29,407 nucleotides of DNA from positions 1 through 29,407 of the IMG/VR virus record IMGVR_UViG_3300007540_000069; one strand, 5' to 3'. A program made the position numbers and the translations under genes. The notes under the pieces were generated by a model. That model worked only from the letters and a program-made list of their open reading frames with translations. It did no database searches and was not told the DNA's origin. Shown here piece by piece: positions 7,930-15,131 of the stretch (the first letter of the stretch is position 1; each line of letters opens with the position of its first letter). Origin of the DNA: a virus.

Positions 7930-8591
7930 CCGTGTTCGATAGAAACATACCAGAATCATCTGGACATCCTGAATATGCCTCAGAATATCATCACGGGGAC
8001 TACTTCGATGACGAAGCTGGTTCGTTTGCAACACAAATCGACCGACAAACTTCTGATGATATAGATTCAGAATTCATTGGACGAACAGACAAAGTTGTGG
8101 TATACCGTATATCTGCCAAGCGTTCTGATAATTATATTTTCGGCTTCGGTCCTGAATATGAGGGAGCCAATCCGCTTCATCTTCTTCACAAACAAGAGGC
8201 GATTATATTTGTAGGCCGGATTACACAATTCGAAGGCCAGCATCTAAGACATGTCGTGAAACCCAATGGACTTCCGTTCGCATCAGTATATTTACCCCTA
8301 GTCAGGAAAGAATTCCTCAGACAAGGGATTGCCGTTTCGATCTACAAGATGCTCACCCATCATTATAACATCGTGGCATCTAACGAGCAGTCGAAACAAG
8401 CCTCGTTTATGTGGAAAGAAAAGCTGAACCATGTCGTAAATCATATGTATTCTATTAGCGACAATCCTATCACGTTTGACGAGGTTACTGGTGACGACTC
8501 CAAATACCGTAGCCATATGATATCCCATAGTGATGCCGAACGGCATCATTTCGTGGCGACATCAAAACCATTAGAGCGAAAAAATGCATAG
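7926..8591 (+). CDS. GNAT-like acetyltransferase candidate, 221 aa
   Basis: The start ATG overlaps the previous stop (ATGA). The central part reads YLPLVRKEFLRQGIAVSIYKML and then IVASNEQSKQASFMWKEKL. The first segment has the R-x-x-G-x-A layout of the acetyl-CoA pyrophosphate loop, and the second the S...A...W...L helix seen near the end of GNAT folds. Strands expected before them (KVVVYRI, AIIFVGRIT) are present. The acidic, His-rich N-terminus (residues 1-45) looks disordered. The substrate is unknown. The call rests on motif spacing, so it is tentative. Confidence 0.55.
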   Translation: MTVFDRNIPESSGHPEYASEYHHGDYFDDEAGSFATQIDRQTSDDIDSEFIGRTDKVVVYRISAKRSDNYIFGFGPEYEGANPLHLLHKQEAIIFVGRITQFEGQHLRHVVKPNGLPFASVYLPLVRKEFLRQGIAVSIYKMLTHHYNIVASNEQSKQASFMWKEKLNHVVNHMYSISDNPITFDEVTGDDSKYRSHMISHSDAERHHFVATSKPLERKNA

Positions 8592-9327
8592 TTTTATCGA
8601 GTTTTTAAAGGAAGACCTACCCAAGGCCATCAAAGCAGCCAAACGGCTCTCAGCGGCCCCTCCTGACGTCTCAGGGATAAGTATGAAATCTAATCTCGCA
8701 GGCAGACAGGTTAAGATGCAGAAGTTTATCACAGGCTTTGTTGAGGAAGCCTTCAAGGGTGCCAAGCTGGTCAGTGATACTAGTGGATTTGCTGTGGTCT
8801 ATACTGCCAACAAATATGCGATACGAGTGACACACAAACCCGATCCAGCATATGAGAGATGGATTAAGTTTGTCACAAACCCTGCCGAACGAAGTCAGTG
8901 GCCAGCTATCGTATCAACTCCGAAAATCTATATCTCATTTAGATATGGTGGTGGTCGAAACACCGTTACGATCATGGAGAAGTTGAAGCCACTTAATTCC
9001 GAACGAATTAACCTGATCAGACTTCTATGGAACAACGACACCATTTGGAATGACATACCGGATAAGTACAAGAAGAAGTATGGTAAATTTATTCGGGAAT
9101 ATGATAAGGTTGGCGAATGGGCTGGCATAACCAGAGGCGTTGAAGCAGACCTTCATTCGGGAAACATAATGATGAGATTTGGTGGGCAGATGATATTCAC
9201 TGATCCTGTATATTCTAGGAATAATGCCGAATCAATTCCAGAAGCCGCAGATATAGTAAATGATATCGATGATATCGAAATTATGTATATTGATCCTGAG
9301 CTAGCAAAGGCACTCAAGGACACATAG
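8584..9327 (+). CDS. Kinase-fold protein with capsid-targeting-like N-terminus
   Basis: The 247-residue protein contains ADLHSGNIM (188-196), with D189 and N194 as the catalytic-loop residues of kinase/aminoglycoside phosphotransferase folds, and FTDPV with D207 at the DFG-Asp position. EKL (132-134) could be the hinge. The expected strand-3 lysine is not obvious (KYAIRV, 77-82). The N-terminus MHSFIEFLKE has the spacing of a T4 capsid-targeting sequence with an (L/I)xE cleavage site. A phosphotransferase packaged in the head and delivered with the DNA would parallel T4 Alt; this is inference. It overlaps the GNAT-like gene by 8 bases. Confidence 0.65.
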   Translation: MHSFIEFLKEDLPKAIKAAKRLSAAPPDVSGISMKSNLAGRQVKMQKFITGFVEEAFKGAKLVSDTSGFAVVYTANKYAIRVTHKPDPAYERWIKFVTNPAERSQWPAIVSTPKIYISFRYGGGRNTVTIMEKLKPLNSERINLIRLLWNNDTIWNDIPDKYKKKYGKFIREYDKVGEWAGITRGVEADLHSGNIMMRFGGQMIFTDPVYSRNNAESIPEAADIVNDIDDIEIMYIDPELAKALKDT

Positions 9328-9340
9328 GAAAGCGAATATT

Positions 9341-10183
9341 ATGATTTTAGTTGATTTCAGTGGAGTGGTATTCAGTCGAATCGTCCACTCCGAAACTCCC
9401 CAACCAATGTCTCTGGACGAAACCAGACATGTTATTCTGGCTGCCCTACGGGAGATCAGGGTTAAGTTCCCGAATCATGGAACCATGGTAATATGCTGTG
9501 ACAATGGCTCATGGCGGCGTGATGTGTTCCCGCAGTACAAGGCCAGACGTCGAGAGACTAGAGCCAATGATGGTATTGACTATGCGTCTATGTGGGAATC
9601 AGTCAATACCGTTCTGGACGAGATCGATGCGCATATTCCATGGCTGGTGATCAGGCAACCTAATACTGAAGCTGATGACATCATTGGAACCTTGGTGCAT
9701 CACAATCCAGCAGACCCTATCATGATAGTGTCTAGGGATAAAGACTTCATCCAGCTCCATGGGCGACCGAATGTTTATCAGTACGATCCGATCACAAAGA
9801 CTAGGGTCTATGCAGAAGATGCCCGTAGGTATGCATTCGAACATCTGATCCGAGGAGATGTCGGTGACGGCATTCCCAACATCCTGTCTGAGGATAACTG
9901 CTTGTCTGATCGCATCCGGCAGAAGTCTATTACCAAAAAGGTTCTGGCCGATTTCATATCGGAAGACAGTTCAACTTTACTCACCGGTAATATGGATGCC
10001 GACACAATCAGACGATTGAAAAGAAATCTCAAATTGATTTCACTTAGTCATATTCCCGATGAGATCGTTAATGGCATTCTTGACGGGTATGAGAAGAGCA
10101 ATTCAATTACTATCGGAACCCCGTTGGAGTATTTCATCAATAAAAACGTGAACTTTAAAGATATGGTAGGAGATTTCCGATGA
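9341..10183 (+). CDS. rnh: RNase H / 5'-3' exonuclease (T4 Rnh, FEN-like)
   Basis: The 280-residue protein has the acidic clusters of the FEN/T4 RNase H family: D5 (MILVDFSG), D54 (ICCDNGSWRRDVFPQYKAR), E110-D112-D113 (EADDIIG), D133/D135 (SRDKDF) and D173/D176 (RGDVGDGIPNI) at the start of the helix-hairpin-helix. It removes RNA primers and adjacent DNA from lagging-strand fragments, working with gp32. The start is preceded by AGGAAAG. In T4 this gene lies near 33-59-32; here it sits about 14 kb upstream of them. Confidence 0.92.
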   Translation: MILVDFSGVVFSRIVHSETPQPMSLDETRHVILAALREIRVKFPNHGTMVICCDNGSWRRDVFPQYKARRRETRANDGIDYASMWESVNTVLDEIDAHIPWLVIRQPNTEADDIIGTLVHHNPADPIMIVSRDKDFIQLHGRPNVYQYDPITKTRVYAEDARRYAFEHLIRGDVGDGIPNILSEDNCLSDRIRQKSITKKVLADFISEDSSTLLTGNMDADTIRRLKRNLKLISLSHIPDEIVNGILDGYEKSNSITIGTPLEYFINKNVNFKDMVGDFR

Positions 10184-10353
10184 CTGAACTTGAAAAGGAT
10201 ATGTTCGTAAAGGCTATGGAGACTTCCCCTAAAGACTTTATAGTGTCTTCGGAAATTATAGACGATAAATATGAGTTTGTTGTTGAACAAACTTCCACAG
10301 GAAATTCCATGACATATGATGAATATATGAAAATTCGGGACGAACTCGAATGA
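10180..10353 (+). CDS. Small hypothetical protein, 57 aa
   Basis: The ATG at 10180 overlaps the rnh stop (ATGA), and its own stop overlaps the next ATG the same way, so it is a translationally coupled member of the operon. It is acidic, with SSEIIDDKYEFVVEQ and TYDEYMKIRDELE and no motif. Its length and phase match its neighbours. Confidence 0.65.
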   Translation: MTELEKDMFVKAMETSPKDFIVSSEIIDDKYEFVVEQTSTGNSMTYDEYMKIRDELE

Positions 10354-10544
10354 AATATATTCTTAACTCTCAATTCGTCAATGAGTTCACGCTCCAAGAT
10401 TCGAAACAGGTGACTGACTTGGTTGAAATCGAGCGTCTTATGCTTGACGAGGACACTCTTATGACGGTTGAGCGAGACAACATCTCCGCAATAATTCTAG
10501 ACCCTGAGACTGGCTCATGGGCACAAATAGGTGAAAACATATGA
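10350..10544 (+). CDS. Small hypothetical protein, 64 aa
   Basis: It is coupled by ATGA overlaps at both ends. The protein is acidic and mostly strand-like (MKYILNSQFVNEFTLQD; ISAIILDPETGSWAQIGENI). No family is recognised. Confidence 0.65.
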   Translation: MKYILNSQFVNEFTLQDSKQVTDLVEIERLMLDEDTLMTVERDNISAIILDPETGSWAQIGENI

Positions 10545-10963
10545 ATAAGATTCTACATACCGTACCGAAAGAGATTTTCGAAGTTCTTTCGCAATGTGCT
10601 GCCCTGCCCGACGACAACGCGAAGGTGCTATTTCTGCGCAACAACTATTCAAAGGGTCTTGAGGGCTATATCCGAGGCACATTTGACAATGATATCAATT
10701 GGGACTTGCCTGAGGATATGCAATATTCACCTTCGACAGATTGGTCATATCCTACGTCACTTCGCAAGGTCGATAACATGATCGCCATGTCTGCATCGGG
10801 GACCAATACACTCACCACCCGCACCCGCATGATGAAAAACATCATGGAAGGTATTCATCCAACCGATGCTCTGCTGCTTATCAACATGATGAATAAGTCC
10901 TTCCCGTACGACATCTCTCACGATGTGCTTAAAAGGGTGTTTCCGCAAGTCATCAAAGACTAA
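10541..10963 (+). CDS. Conserved T4-type phage protein resembling DUF6433
   Basis: The 140-residue protein contains LEGYIRGTFDNDINWDLPE followed by an ATYP-like linker and TRTRMMKNIMEGIHPTDALLLINMMNK. This order (I/L-R-G-x-F-D...I-x-W-x-L-P, then R-x-x-x-x-x-x-M-E-G-x-H...A-x-L-L) is what I remember of the DUF6433 family of T4-like marine phages, whose function is unknown. It overlaps the previous gene by ATGA. The family assignment is from memory. Confidence 0.65.
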   Translation: MNKILHTVPKEIFEVLSQCAALPDDNAKVLFLRNNYSKGLEGYIRGTFDNDINWDLPEDMQYSPSTDWSYPTSLRKVDNMIAMSASGTNTLTTRTRMMKNIMEGIHPTDALLLINMMNKSFPYDISHDVLKRVFPQVIKD

Positions 10964-10971
10964 ATAAACGT

Positions 10972-10986
10972 ATGGGAAACTTGTAC
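10972..10986 (+). repeat. Left arm of a 15-bp inverted repeat
   Basis: ATGGGAAACTTGTAC here is the exact reverse complement of 11275-11289. The arms bracket the small gene between them. The first 11 bases also recur in direct orientation at 12086-12096. Confidence 0.7.
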
Positions 10987-11256
10987 GTAGCTACTCCAAT
11001 TCTTGAACACCGTGAACCTTTTAAGGAGGTTTGCGGTGTTTCTATTTCAGAAGGTTTAACAAACATGTTACCACCAACACAAGAACAGCGCCTACGTCAA
11101 GATATCAATAAGCTTCGTTATAAAGAAATTCGATTAACCAAAAAGGGTCAAACCACAATGGCTGCAAAAACTCGACTGAAACGAGAGTATATGCAAACTG
11201 AACTCGAACAGTTTTATGATGATATAAACCGGCTCACAGACATTAGGTGGGCTTGA
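10972..11256 (+). CDS. Hypothetical basic protein, 94 aa (start uncertain)
   Basis: The frame is open from ATG 10972, but no Shine-Dalgarno precedes it. A second in-frame ATG at 11065 follows AGAAGG and would give 63 residues (MLPPTQEQRLRQDINKLRYK...), which is the more clearly helical and basic part. The codons between the two starts look coding. The 5' segment also carries a hairpin (11006-11040) and one arm of a 15-bp inverted repeat (10972-10986). Function unknown. Confidence 0.55.
   Translation: MGNLYVATPILEHREPFKEVCGVSISEGLTNMLPPTQEQRLRQDINKLRYKEIRLTKKGQTTMAAKTRLKREYMQTELEQFYDDINRLTDIRWA
11006..11040 (+). promoter_or_regulatory. Hairpin presenting a strong Shine-Dalgarno
   Basis: AACACCG (11006-11012) pairs with CGGTGTT (11034-11040) and AACC (11015-11018) with GGTT (11028-11031), separated by a TG/TG internal loop. 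The apical region holds AAGGAGG (11023-11029). That ribosome-binding site does not serve the main frame. It precedes a GTG with seven sense codons (11036-11059) that ends 5 bases before ATG 11065. It may be a translational control element. Confidence 0.4.
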
Positions 11257-11274
11257 CTCCCTAACTAATATATG

Positions 11275-11289
11275 GTACAAGTTTCCCAT
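11275..11289 (-). repeat. Right arm of the 15-bp inverted repeat
   Basis: GTACAAGTTTCCCAT, the exact reverse complement of 10972-10986. It covers the start of the metallophosphoesterase gene at 11288 and leaves no room for a normal ribosome-binding site there. Confidence 0.7.
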
Positions 11290-11833
11290 GGCTAATACAT
11301 TTTTTATATCCGACACACATTTCCACCATGCAAACATGCTGAAGTTTACCGACTATGACGGTAACAAGGTTCGGGATTTTGCATGTGTCGAAGACATGAC
11401 CGAATATCAGGTTAAGCAATGGAACTCTGTGGTTCGTCCACAAGACCATGTTTATCATCTGGGTGACATTGTTATCAACAAGACAGGTTTCGATGTCCTG
11501 CCCCGCCTGAATGGTCATAAGCGACTTATTGGTGGTAATCATGATATCCATCATCATGAAATCAACAAGCACTTCGAAAAGGTCTATGGTGTTCGGGCAA
11601 TGTACGGTGGAGTTCTCACTCACGTACCGGTACACCCTGATTGTCTTGAGCGTTGGAAGGTGAATGTCCATGGTCATCTTCATACCAACACCATACGGAC
11701 AGTTGACAATGAACCAGACATGCGTTACATTAACATAAGTTGTGAACAGCTTGACCACGTTCCTATCTCACTGGACGAACTTAATGTCATAGTGAAGGGT
11801 CGTGGATTTGATGTCACTTTGAAATTCAAATAG
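11288..11833 (+). CDS. Calcineurin-like metallophosphoesterase
   Basis: The 181-residue protein has the complete metal-site series of the family: D9-x-H11 (SDTHFHH), D60 (LGD), N84-H85 (GGNHD) and VHGHLH (127-132) with H130 and H132. It is a small phosphodiesterase or phosphatase; the substrate cannot be read from sequence. Phages of this type often carry one next to nucleotide and DNA metabolism genes, as here. The start has no visible Shine-Dalgarno and lies in an inverted-repeat arm. TTGACT at 11253-11258 is a weak -35 candidate. Confidence 0.9.
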   Translation: MANTFFISDTHFHHANMLKFTDYDGNKVRDFACVEDMTEYQVKQWNSVVRPQDHVYHLGDIVINKTGFDVLPRLNGHKRLIGGNHDIHHHEINKHFEKVYGVRAMYGGVLTHVPVHPDCLERWKVNVHGHLHTNTIRTVDNEPDMRYINISCEQLDHVPISLDELNVIVKGRGFDVTLKFK

Positions 11834-11843
11834 GATATTTGTC

Positions 11844-12101
11844 ATGAGATTATATCGTTGTATCAACAGGGCCAGAGATCGTGTGTACATTGTCGCAGAG
11901 CATGTTGACGATGCAAGACAGATGCATTTTGACCGAGGCTTTGTTCGTAAGATAGAAAACTCAACGATCATCGACTTCACCGAAAAATATACTCTGACCT
12001 ATGGTAATGGCCATAGTGGGTTTGATGTGAATACACTCACTCCCGGTGTCATGGTGAAAGTAATAGGGGAGCCAACCGGCCCCAGATGGGAAACTTACTA
12101 A
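11844..12101 (+). CDS. Hypothetical protein, 85 aa
   Basis: It starts 10 bases after the phosphoesterase, behind TAGGA. The protein is small, basic and strand-rich (MRLYRCINRARDRVYIVAEH; DVNTLTPGVMVKVIGEPTGP) with no known motif. Its stop overlaps the next start (TAATG). Confidence 0.7.
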   Translation: MRLYRCINRARDRVYIVAEHVDDARQMHFDRGFVRKIENSTIIDFTEKYTLTYGNGHSGFDVNTLTPGVMVKVIGEPTGPRWETY

Positions 12102-12340
12102 TGCCAATGTATCATTTTAAAAATAAGACAACCGAAGAGATCATCGAACCTTTCGTACCATCTTCGGAATATGATGAGTTTGTGAAAGAGCTTGGGGATG
12201 ACTGGGAACGGGTATGGATTAGTGCCCCTTCTCTGGTATCTCAACAAGGCTCGACCCTCTCCAAGACTTCGGACGGATGGAAAGAGGTTCTAAAGCGAAT
12301 TAATAAAAGCGCTCCGGGGAACAATACCGTCAACAACTAG
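12101..12340 (+). CDS. FmdB-like small phage protein without zinc cysteines, 79 aa
   Basis: The ATG at 12101 overlaps the previous stop; an in-frame ATG at 12086 is an alternative. MPMYHFKNKTTEEIIE followed by an acidic helix, then SAPSLVSQQG and a GWKEVLKRI helix, follows the layout of the MPTYxFxNKxTGE-type proteins common in T4-like phages. These resemble the N-terminus of FmdB-type regulators but, as here, lack the CxxC zinc ribbon. The function is unknown, and the family call is from memory. Confidence 0.65.
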   Translation: MPMYHFKNKTTEEIIEPFVPSSEYDEFVKELGDDWERVWISAPSLVSQQGSTLSKTSDGWKEVLKRINKSAPGNNTVNN

Positions 12341-12357
12341 ATAAGAAAAGATACTGA

Positions 12358-13074
12358 ATGTCCAGAAAAAGGCCTGTGACTTCTAAGAAGGTCAGACTTT
12401 TTGATATGGTAGATATTGAACCGATGACTGATGCCCAAGATAAGGCATTAGGTGCTTATGACAATGGTGACCACTTGATCCTATCTGGATCAGCCGGTAC
12501 CGGGAAGACCTTTCTGGCAATTGCCATGGGTATTGAAGATGTCCTCGATCCGGACTCAGATTATAAACGATTGATGATTGTTCGATCTGTGGTCCCTACC
12601 AGAGACATGGGGTTTCTGCCCGGTACTGAACAAGAGAAGACCGAAGTTTATACCAGACCATATGAAGGCATTCTCCATGAACTATTCAAGGTTCCGGATG
12701 CTTGGAAGAAGTTAACCGAAGACGGCACCATTCAATTCGAATCTACATCATTCGTTAGAGGCGTATCATGGCATGATACTATTGTCATTGTGGATGAGAT
12801 GCAAAATTTAACTGGACATGAGCTGGATTCTGTGATAACAAGGTTAGGTAAGAATTCCAAGATTGTTCTGTGTGGTGACTATACCCAGACAGACCTTGAA
12901 CGATCCAAAGATAAGGCAGGCATTGCCCAATTCCTCAAGATCGCCAATGAAATGGAAGATTTTACAATCGTTGAGTTCGGTTGGAAAGATATTGTAAGAA
13001 GCGGAATCGTTCGTGATTACATTATGACCAAAGAACGTCTCAAGAATAGCGGAATGCTACCACCAGACTTTTAA
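12358..13074 (+). CDS. phoH: PhoH-like ATPase
   Basis: The 238-residue protein has a Walker A GSAGTGKT (44-51), a Walker B IVIVDEMQN (142-150) with D146/E147, and CGDYTQTDL (172-180), a PhoH-type sensor segment. PVTSKKVRL and MTDAQDKAL precede the P-loop, as usual for the family. PhoH-like proteins are predicted ATP-dependent nucleic-acid (probably RNA) enzymes and are very common in marine T4-like phages; the phage role is not settled. Start: the only ATG before the conserved part, behind a weak AAGAAAAG. Confidence 0.93.
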   Translation: MSRKRPVTSKKVRLFDMVDIEPMTDAQDKALGAYDNGDHLILSGSAGTGKTFLAIAMGIEDVLDPDSDYKRLMIVRSVVPTRDMGFLPGTEQEKTEVYTRPYEGILHELFKVPDAWKKLTEDGTIQFESTSFVRGVSWHDTIVIVDEMQNLTGHELDSVITRLGKNSKIVLCGDYTQTDLERSKDKAGIAQFLKIANEMEDFTIVEFGWKDIVRSGIVRDYIMTKERLKNSGMLPPDF

Positions 13075-13085
13075 GGATTATCGTG

Positions 13086-13214
13086 ATGGCCAAATATGGC
13101 AAACGTGACCCCCGTAACCGGAAAGCTAATAAGCACAAACGAATCACTCTAGACGAGTGGAAGCCCCGGTCAGTAAGAAAACGAGTATTTAATGGTAAGA
13201 ACGTTCACCCATGA
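13086..13214 (+). CDS. Small, very basic protein, 42 aa
   Basis: ATG 13086 lies 7 bases after AAGGA. The product is about 40% Lys/Arg (MAKYGKRDPRNRKANKHKR, then DEWKPRSVRKRVFNGK) and would bind nucleic acid or a ribosome/RNAP surface. It overlaps the following exonuclease gene by 23 bases. A start with a good ribosome-binding site and a position between two real genes argue that it is expressed. Confidence 0.6.
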   Translation: MAKYGKRDPRNRKANKHKRITLDEWKPRSVRKRVFNGKNVHP

Positions 13215-13845
13215 ACTTCTAGAGTTTGAAGAATTAGATTGTGACACACAAGAGGATGGGAGGACGTACGTAACGCCTAACGGTAACGTATACCCTTCCA
13301 TCACCACTTGTCTTAATCATCTGTCTGCCGATATCATAGCCGAGTGGCGAGATCGCATCGGGCATGAAGAAGCTGATGCCATTGTATTCCAAGCTGCCAA
13401 TCGAGGCACTGCCCTTCACTCATGCGTTGAACGATATCTGAACAACAAAGAGATTGCAGCAACACCTTTAGTCAGAATGAATTTCAATGACATTAAACCA
13501 TTTATCGATAAACACATCGGTATCATCTACGCCCTAGAAGCCCCTCTGTACTGTGATGAGCTTGGGGTTGCAGGCCGAGTTGATATCATTGCAGAATGGG
13601 ATGGCGAACCTGCTATCATCGATATCAAAACATCAGGCAAGCCCAAGAGGGAAGAATGGTGTACCGGATATTTCATGCAGGAAGAGTTTTATGCAATGGC
13701 CGTCGAAGAACTTAAAGGCTTTCGGATTAAGAAGCTCGTCACTGTTATTGCGGTCGATAAAGGCCCTGCCCAAATCATAGTGCAAGATCGAGGTGTCTGG
13801 AACACACCAATGAGAGAAGCAATCCTTATGCATAAAAACGGTTGA
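13192..13845 (+). CDS. PD-(D/E)XK exonuclease (MGME1/RecB-like)
   Basis: The 217-residue protein shows RGTALHSCVERYL (71-83), a possible Glu at E116, then GRVDIIAEWDGEPAIIDIKTS with D131, D144 and K146, and Q163 in YFMQEEFYAMA. This is the order of the PD-(D/E)XK nuclease core in the RecB/MGME1-like exonucleases widespread in phages. The enzyme probably acts on single- or double-stranded DNA ends in recombination or repair. It follows PhoH and the small basic gene, and ends just before a promoter. Confidence 0.88.
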   Translation: MVRTFTHELLEFEELDCDTQEDGRTYVTPNGNVYPSITTCLNHLSADIIAEWRDRIGHEEADAIVFQAANRGTALHSCVERYLNNKEIAATPLVRMNFNDIKPFIDKHIGIIYALEAPLYCDELGVAGRVDIIAEWDGEPAIIDIKTSGKPKREEWCTGYFMQEEFYAMAVEELKGFRIKKLVTVIAVDKGPAQIIVQDRGVWNTPMREAILMHKNG

Positions 13846-13870
13846 CATTGAAAACTCTATACGGTACCTT
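13842..13870 (+). promoter_or_regulatory. Sigma70-like promoter
   Basis: TTGACA (13842-13847), 17-base spacer, TACCTT (13865-13870). The -35 is perfect and the -10 keeps T1, A2 and T6. It overlaps the exonuclease stop and would start RNA about 25 bases before the 13902 gene. Confidence 0.55.
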
Positions 13871-13901
13871 ACAGATAACGAATTTAACCCCGGAGATTTA
13901 A

Positions 13902-14252
13902 ATGCCATTGACCTTTACGCCTACCGAGAATGAAGACGTCCATGGTGCTGTTCTTGAAACGGTACATACCGAAGAAAAGAAAGTCGGTTGGATCATTCGA
14001 TACAAGGCTGGCTATATGGGAATTTTGGGGGGTGTCATCGGATACCCTCATCAATGGCCTTCCGAGAACCAGACTGATATTGAATCCGTGCGGACAGAGG
14101 TCACCGAGTTCTTCGATAATAATGAAGAACTCCACCTGATGCCACGGACACCTATACAAACCGAAGCTGATGTCGTCGAGGAAGACGTAGCAGTGGAAGT
14201 TGCCAATGAAAATGAATCTGCCGAGGAGGCAGTTAGCAATGAACAAACATAA
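13902..14252 (+). CDS. Hypothetical acidic-tailed protein, 116 aa
   Basis: It starts behind CCGGAG and the promoter at 13842. Residues 1-80 appear folded (GWIIRYKAGYMGILGGVIGYP); from about 85 on, the chain is a Glu/Val-rich acidic tail typical of an unstructured C-terminus. No family is recognised. The 3' end overlaps the HAD gene by 14 bases, and the ribosome-binding site of that gene lies within the tail. Confidence 0.7.
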   Translation: MPLTFTPTENEDVHGAVLETVHTEEKKVGWIIRYKAGYMGILGGVIGYPHQWPSENQTDIESVRTEVTEFFDNNEELHLMPRTPIQTEADVVEEDVAVEVANENESAEEAVSNEQT

Positions 14253-14859
14253 TACCATATTGATCGACTGTGATGGAGTTCTGATGAATTGGAACCAGTC
14301 CTTCGAAGAGTGGATGATCACTCAAAAGGGTCACATTATCGCTGACAACACTCAATATCCTATCCACCATAGATACGATATTAGCCCAAGAGAAGCGATG
14401 GATTGTGTGGCTCATTTCAATGACACTCAGTGGATTAAATATCTTGATCCACTTCCACGAGCTGTTCCTATCATCAAATCACTCTATCATGATCATGGAA
14501 TTCGGTTTGTTGTGATTTCGTCTCTGGGAGGTGATCACTATTCTGCTGATCATCGGCGTCATAATCTGTATGAACACTTCGGACCAGCTATTAAAGACAT
14601 TCACTGTCTCCCCACTAACGTTTCGAAAATGGGAGTCCTTAAATCTTTCGCGCCGGGCCATATCTGGATTGAAGATCATGTGAATAATGCAGTTATCGGT
14701 GCTGGTGTGGGCCATAAGACTATCATCCATACACACCCATATAATCTGCATGAAGCAATCGTTGCCTTCAAAGATGACACTACTGACAATATGATGGGAT
14801 GTGTTTCAAATTGGCGCGACATGGAAGATAAGATTCTAGACACGCTTGGAGCAATGTGA
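14239..14859 (+). CDS. HAD-superfamily phosphatase
   Basis: ATG 14239 is preceded by GAGGAGG (14223-14229); an upstream ATG at 14200 is less likely. In the 206 residues, motif I is ILIDCDGVLMNW (D10, D12), motif II FVVISS (S94/S95), motif III probably K130, and motif IV HIWIEDH (E145/D146). This is a haloacid dehalogenase-type hydrolase, in phages often a nucleotidase or the phosphatase of nucleic-acid end repair; the substrate cannot be told. It is coupled to the next membrane protein by ATGA. Confidence 0.82.
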   Translation: MNKHNTILIDCDGVLMNWNQSFEEWMITQKGHIIADNTQYPIHHRYDISPREAMDCVAHFNDTQWIKYLDPLPRAVPIIKSLYHDHGIRFVVISSLGGDHYSADHRRHNLYEHFGPAIKDIHCLPTNVSKMGVLKSFAPGHIWIEDHVNNAVIGAGVGHKTIIHTHPYNLHEAIVAFKDDTTDNMMGCVSNWRDMEDKILDTLGAM

Positions 14860-15131
14860 TGGGTGTTTTGGGAAATGCAATATATTTTACCCTCAAGTTT
14901 ACAGTATATTTCTGTCTCGGATATATACTGGTTCATTTCTATGTTCTAGCGATTAACTGGTTGCTGGCAATTCATCTTGTTGCGGCGGTCGCTGGTGGAG
15001 CATTCATGATATTCCTACTGTTAGGATATCTTATGGAAAGCGCCAAGAAGGCAGCCGAAGATAAACGGGCACGAATGAAAGCATTTCTTAATCCTGATGA
15101 AGAGAAAGATGACGACAATGAAGACAAATGA
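14859..15131 (+). CDS. Small membrane protein, 90 aa
   Basis: ATG 14859 overlaps the HAD stop. The protein has two membrane segments (about residues 7-28 and 33-57) and a charged cytosolic C-terminus ending in an Asp/Glu run (PDEEKDDDNEDK). A holin-like or inner-membrane takeover role is possible, but there is no specific evidence. It overlaps the next gene by 14 bases. Confidence 0.7.
   Translation: MGVLGNAIYFTLKFTVYFCLGYILVHFYVLAINWLLAIHLVAAVAGGAFMIFLLLGYLMESAKKAAEDKRARMKAFLNPDEEKDDDNEDK

Noticed and set aside
10960-10968. CTAAATA motifs (also near 19292) as late promoters
   Set aside because: The first would start RNA on the ATG and the second lies inside a small frame; no supporting context.
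11253-11281. Promoter for the metallophosphoesterase gene (TTGACT-N17-TACAAG)
   Set aside because: The -10 is poor and the predicted start would fall on the ATG; kept only as a remark in the gene entry.
11261-11758. Long minus-strand open frame (165 codons) opposite the metallophosphoesterase gene
   Set aside because: The + strand carries all metal-site motifs; the opposite frame is a shadow with odd Val/Met/His composition and no ribosome-binding site.
13884-14321. Minus-strand open frame (145 codons) opposite the 13902 and HAD genes
   Set aside because: It spans two well-supported + strand genes and their ribosome-binding sites; composition (Phe/Ile/His-rich) is that of an antisense shadow.
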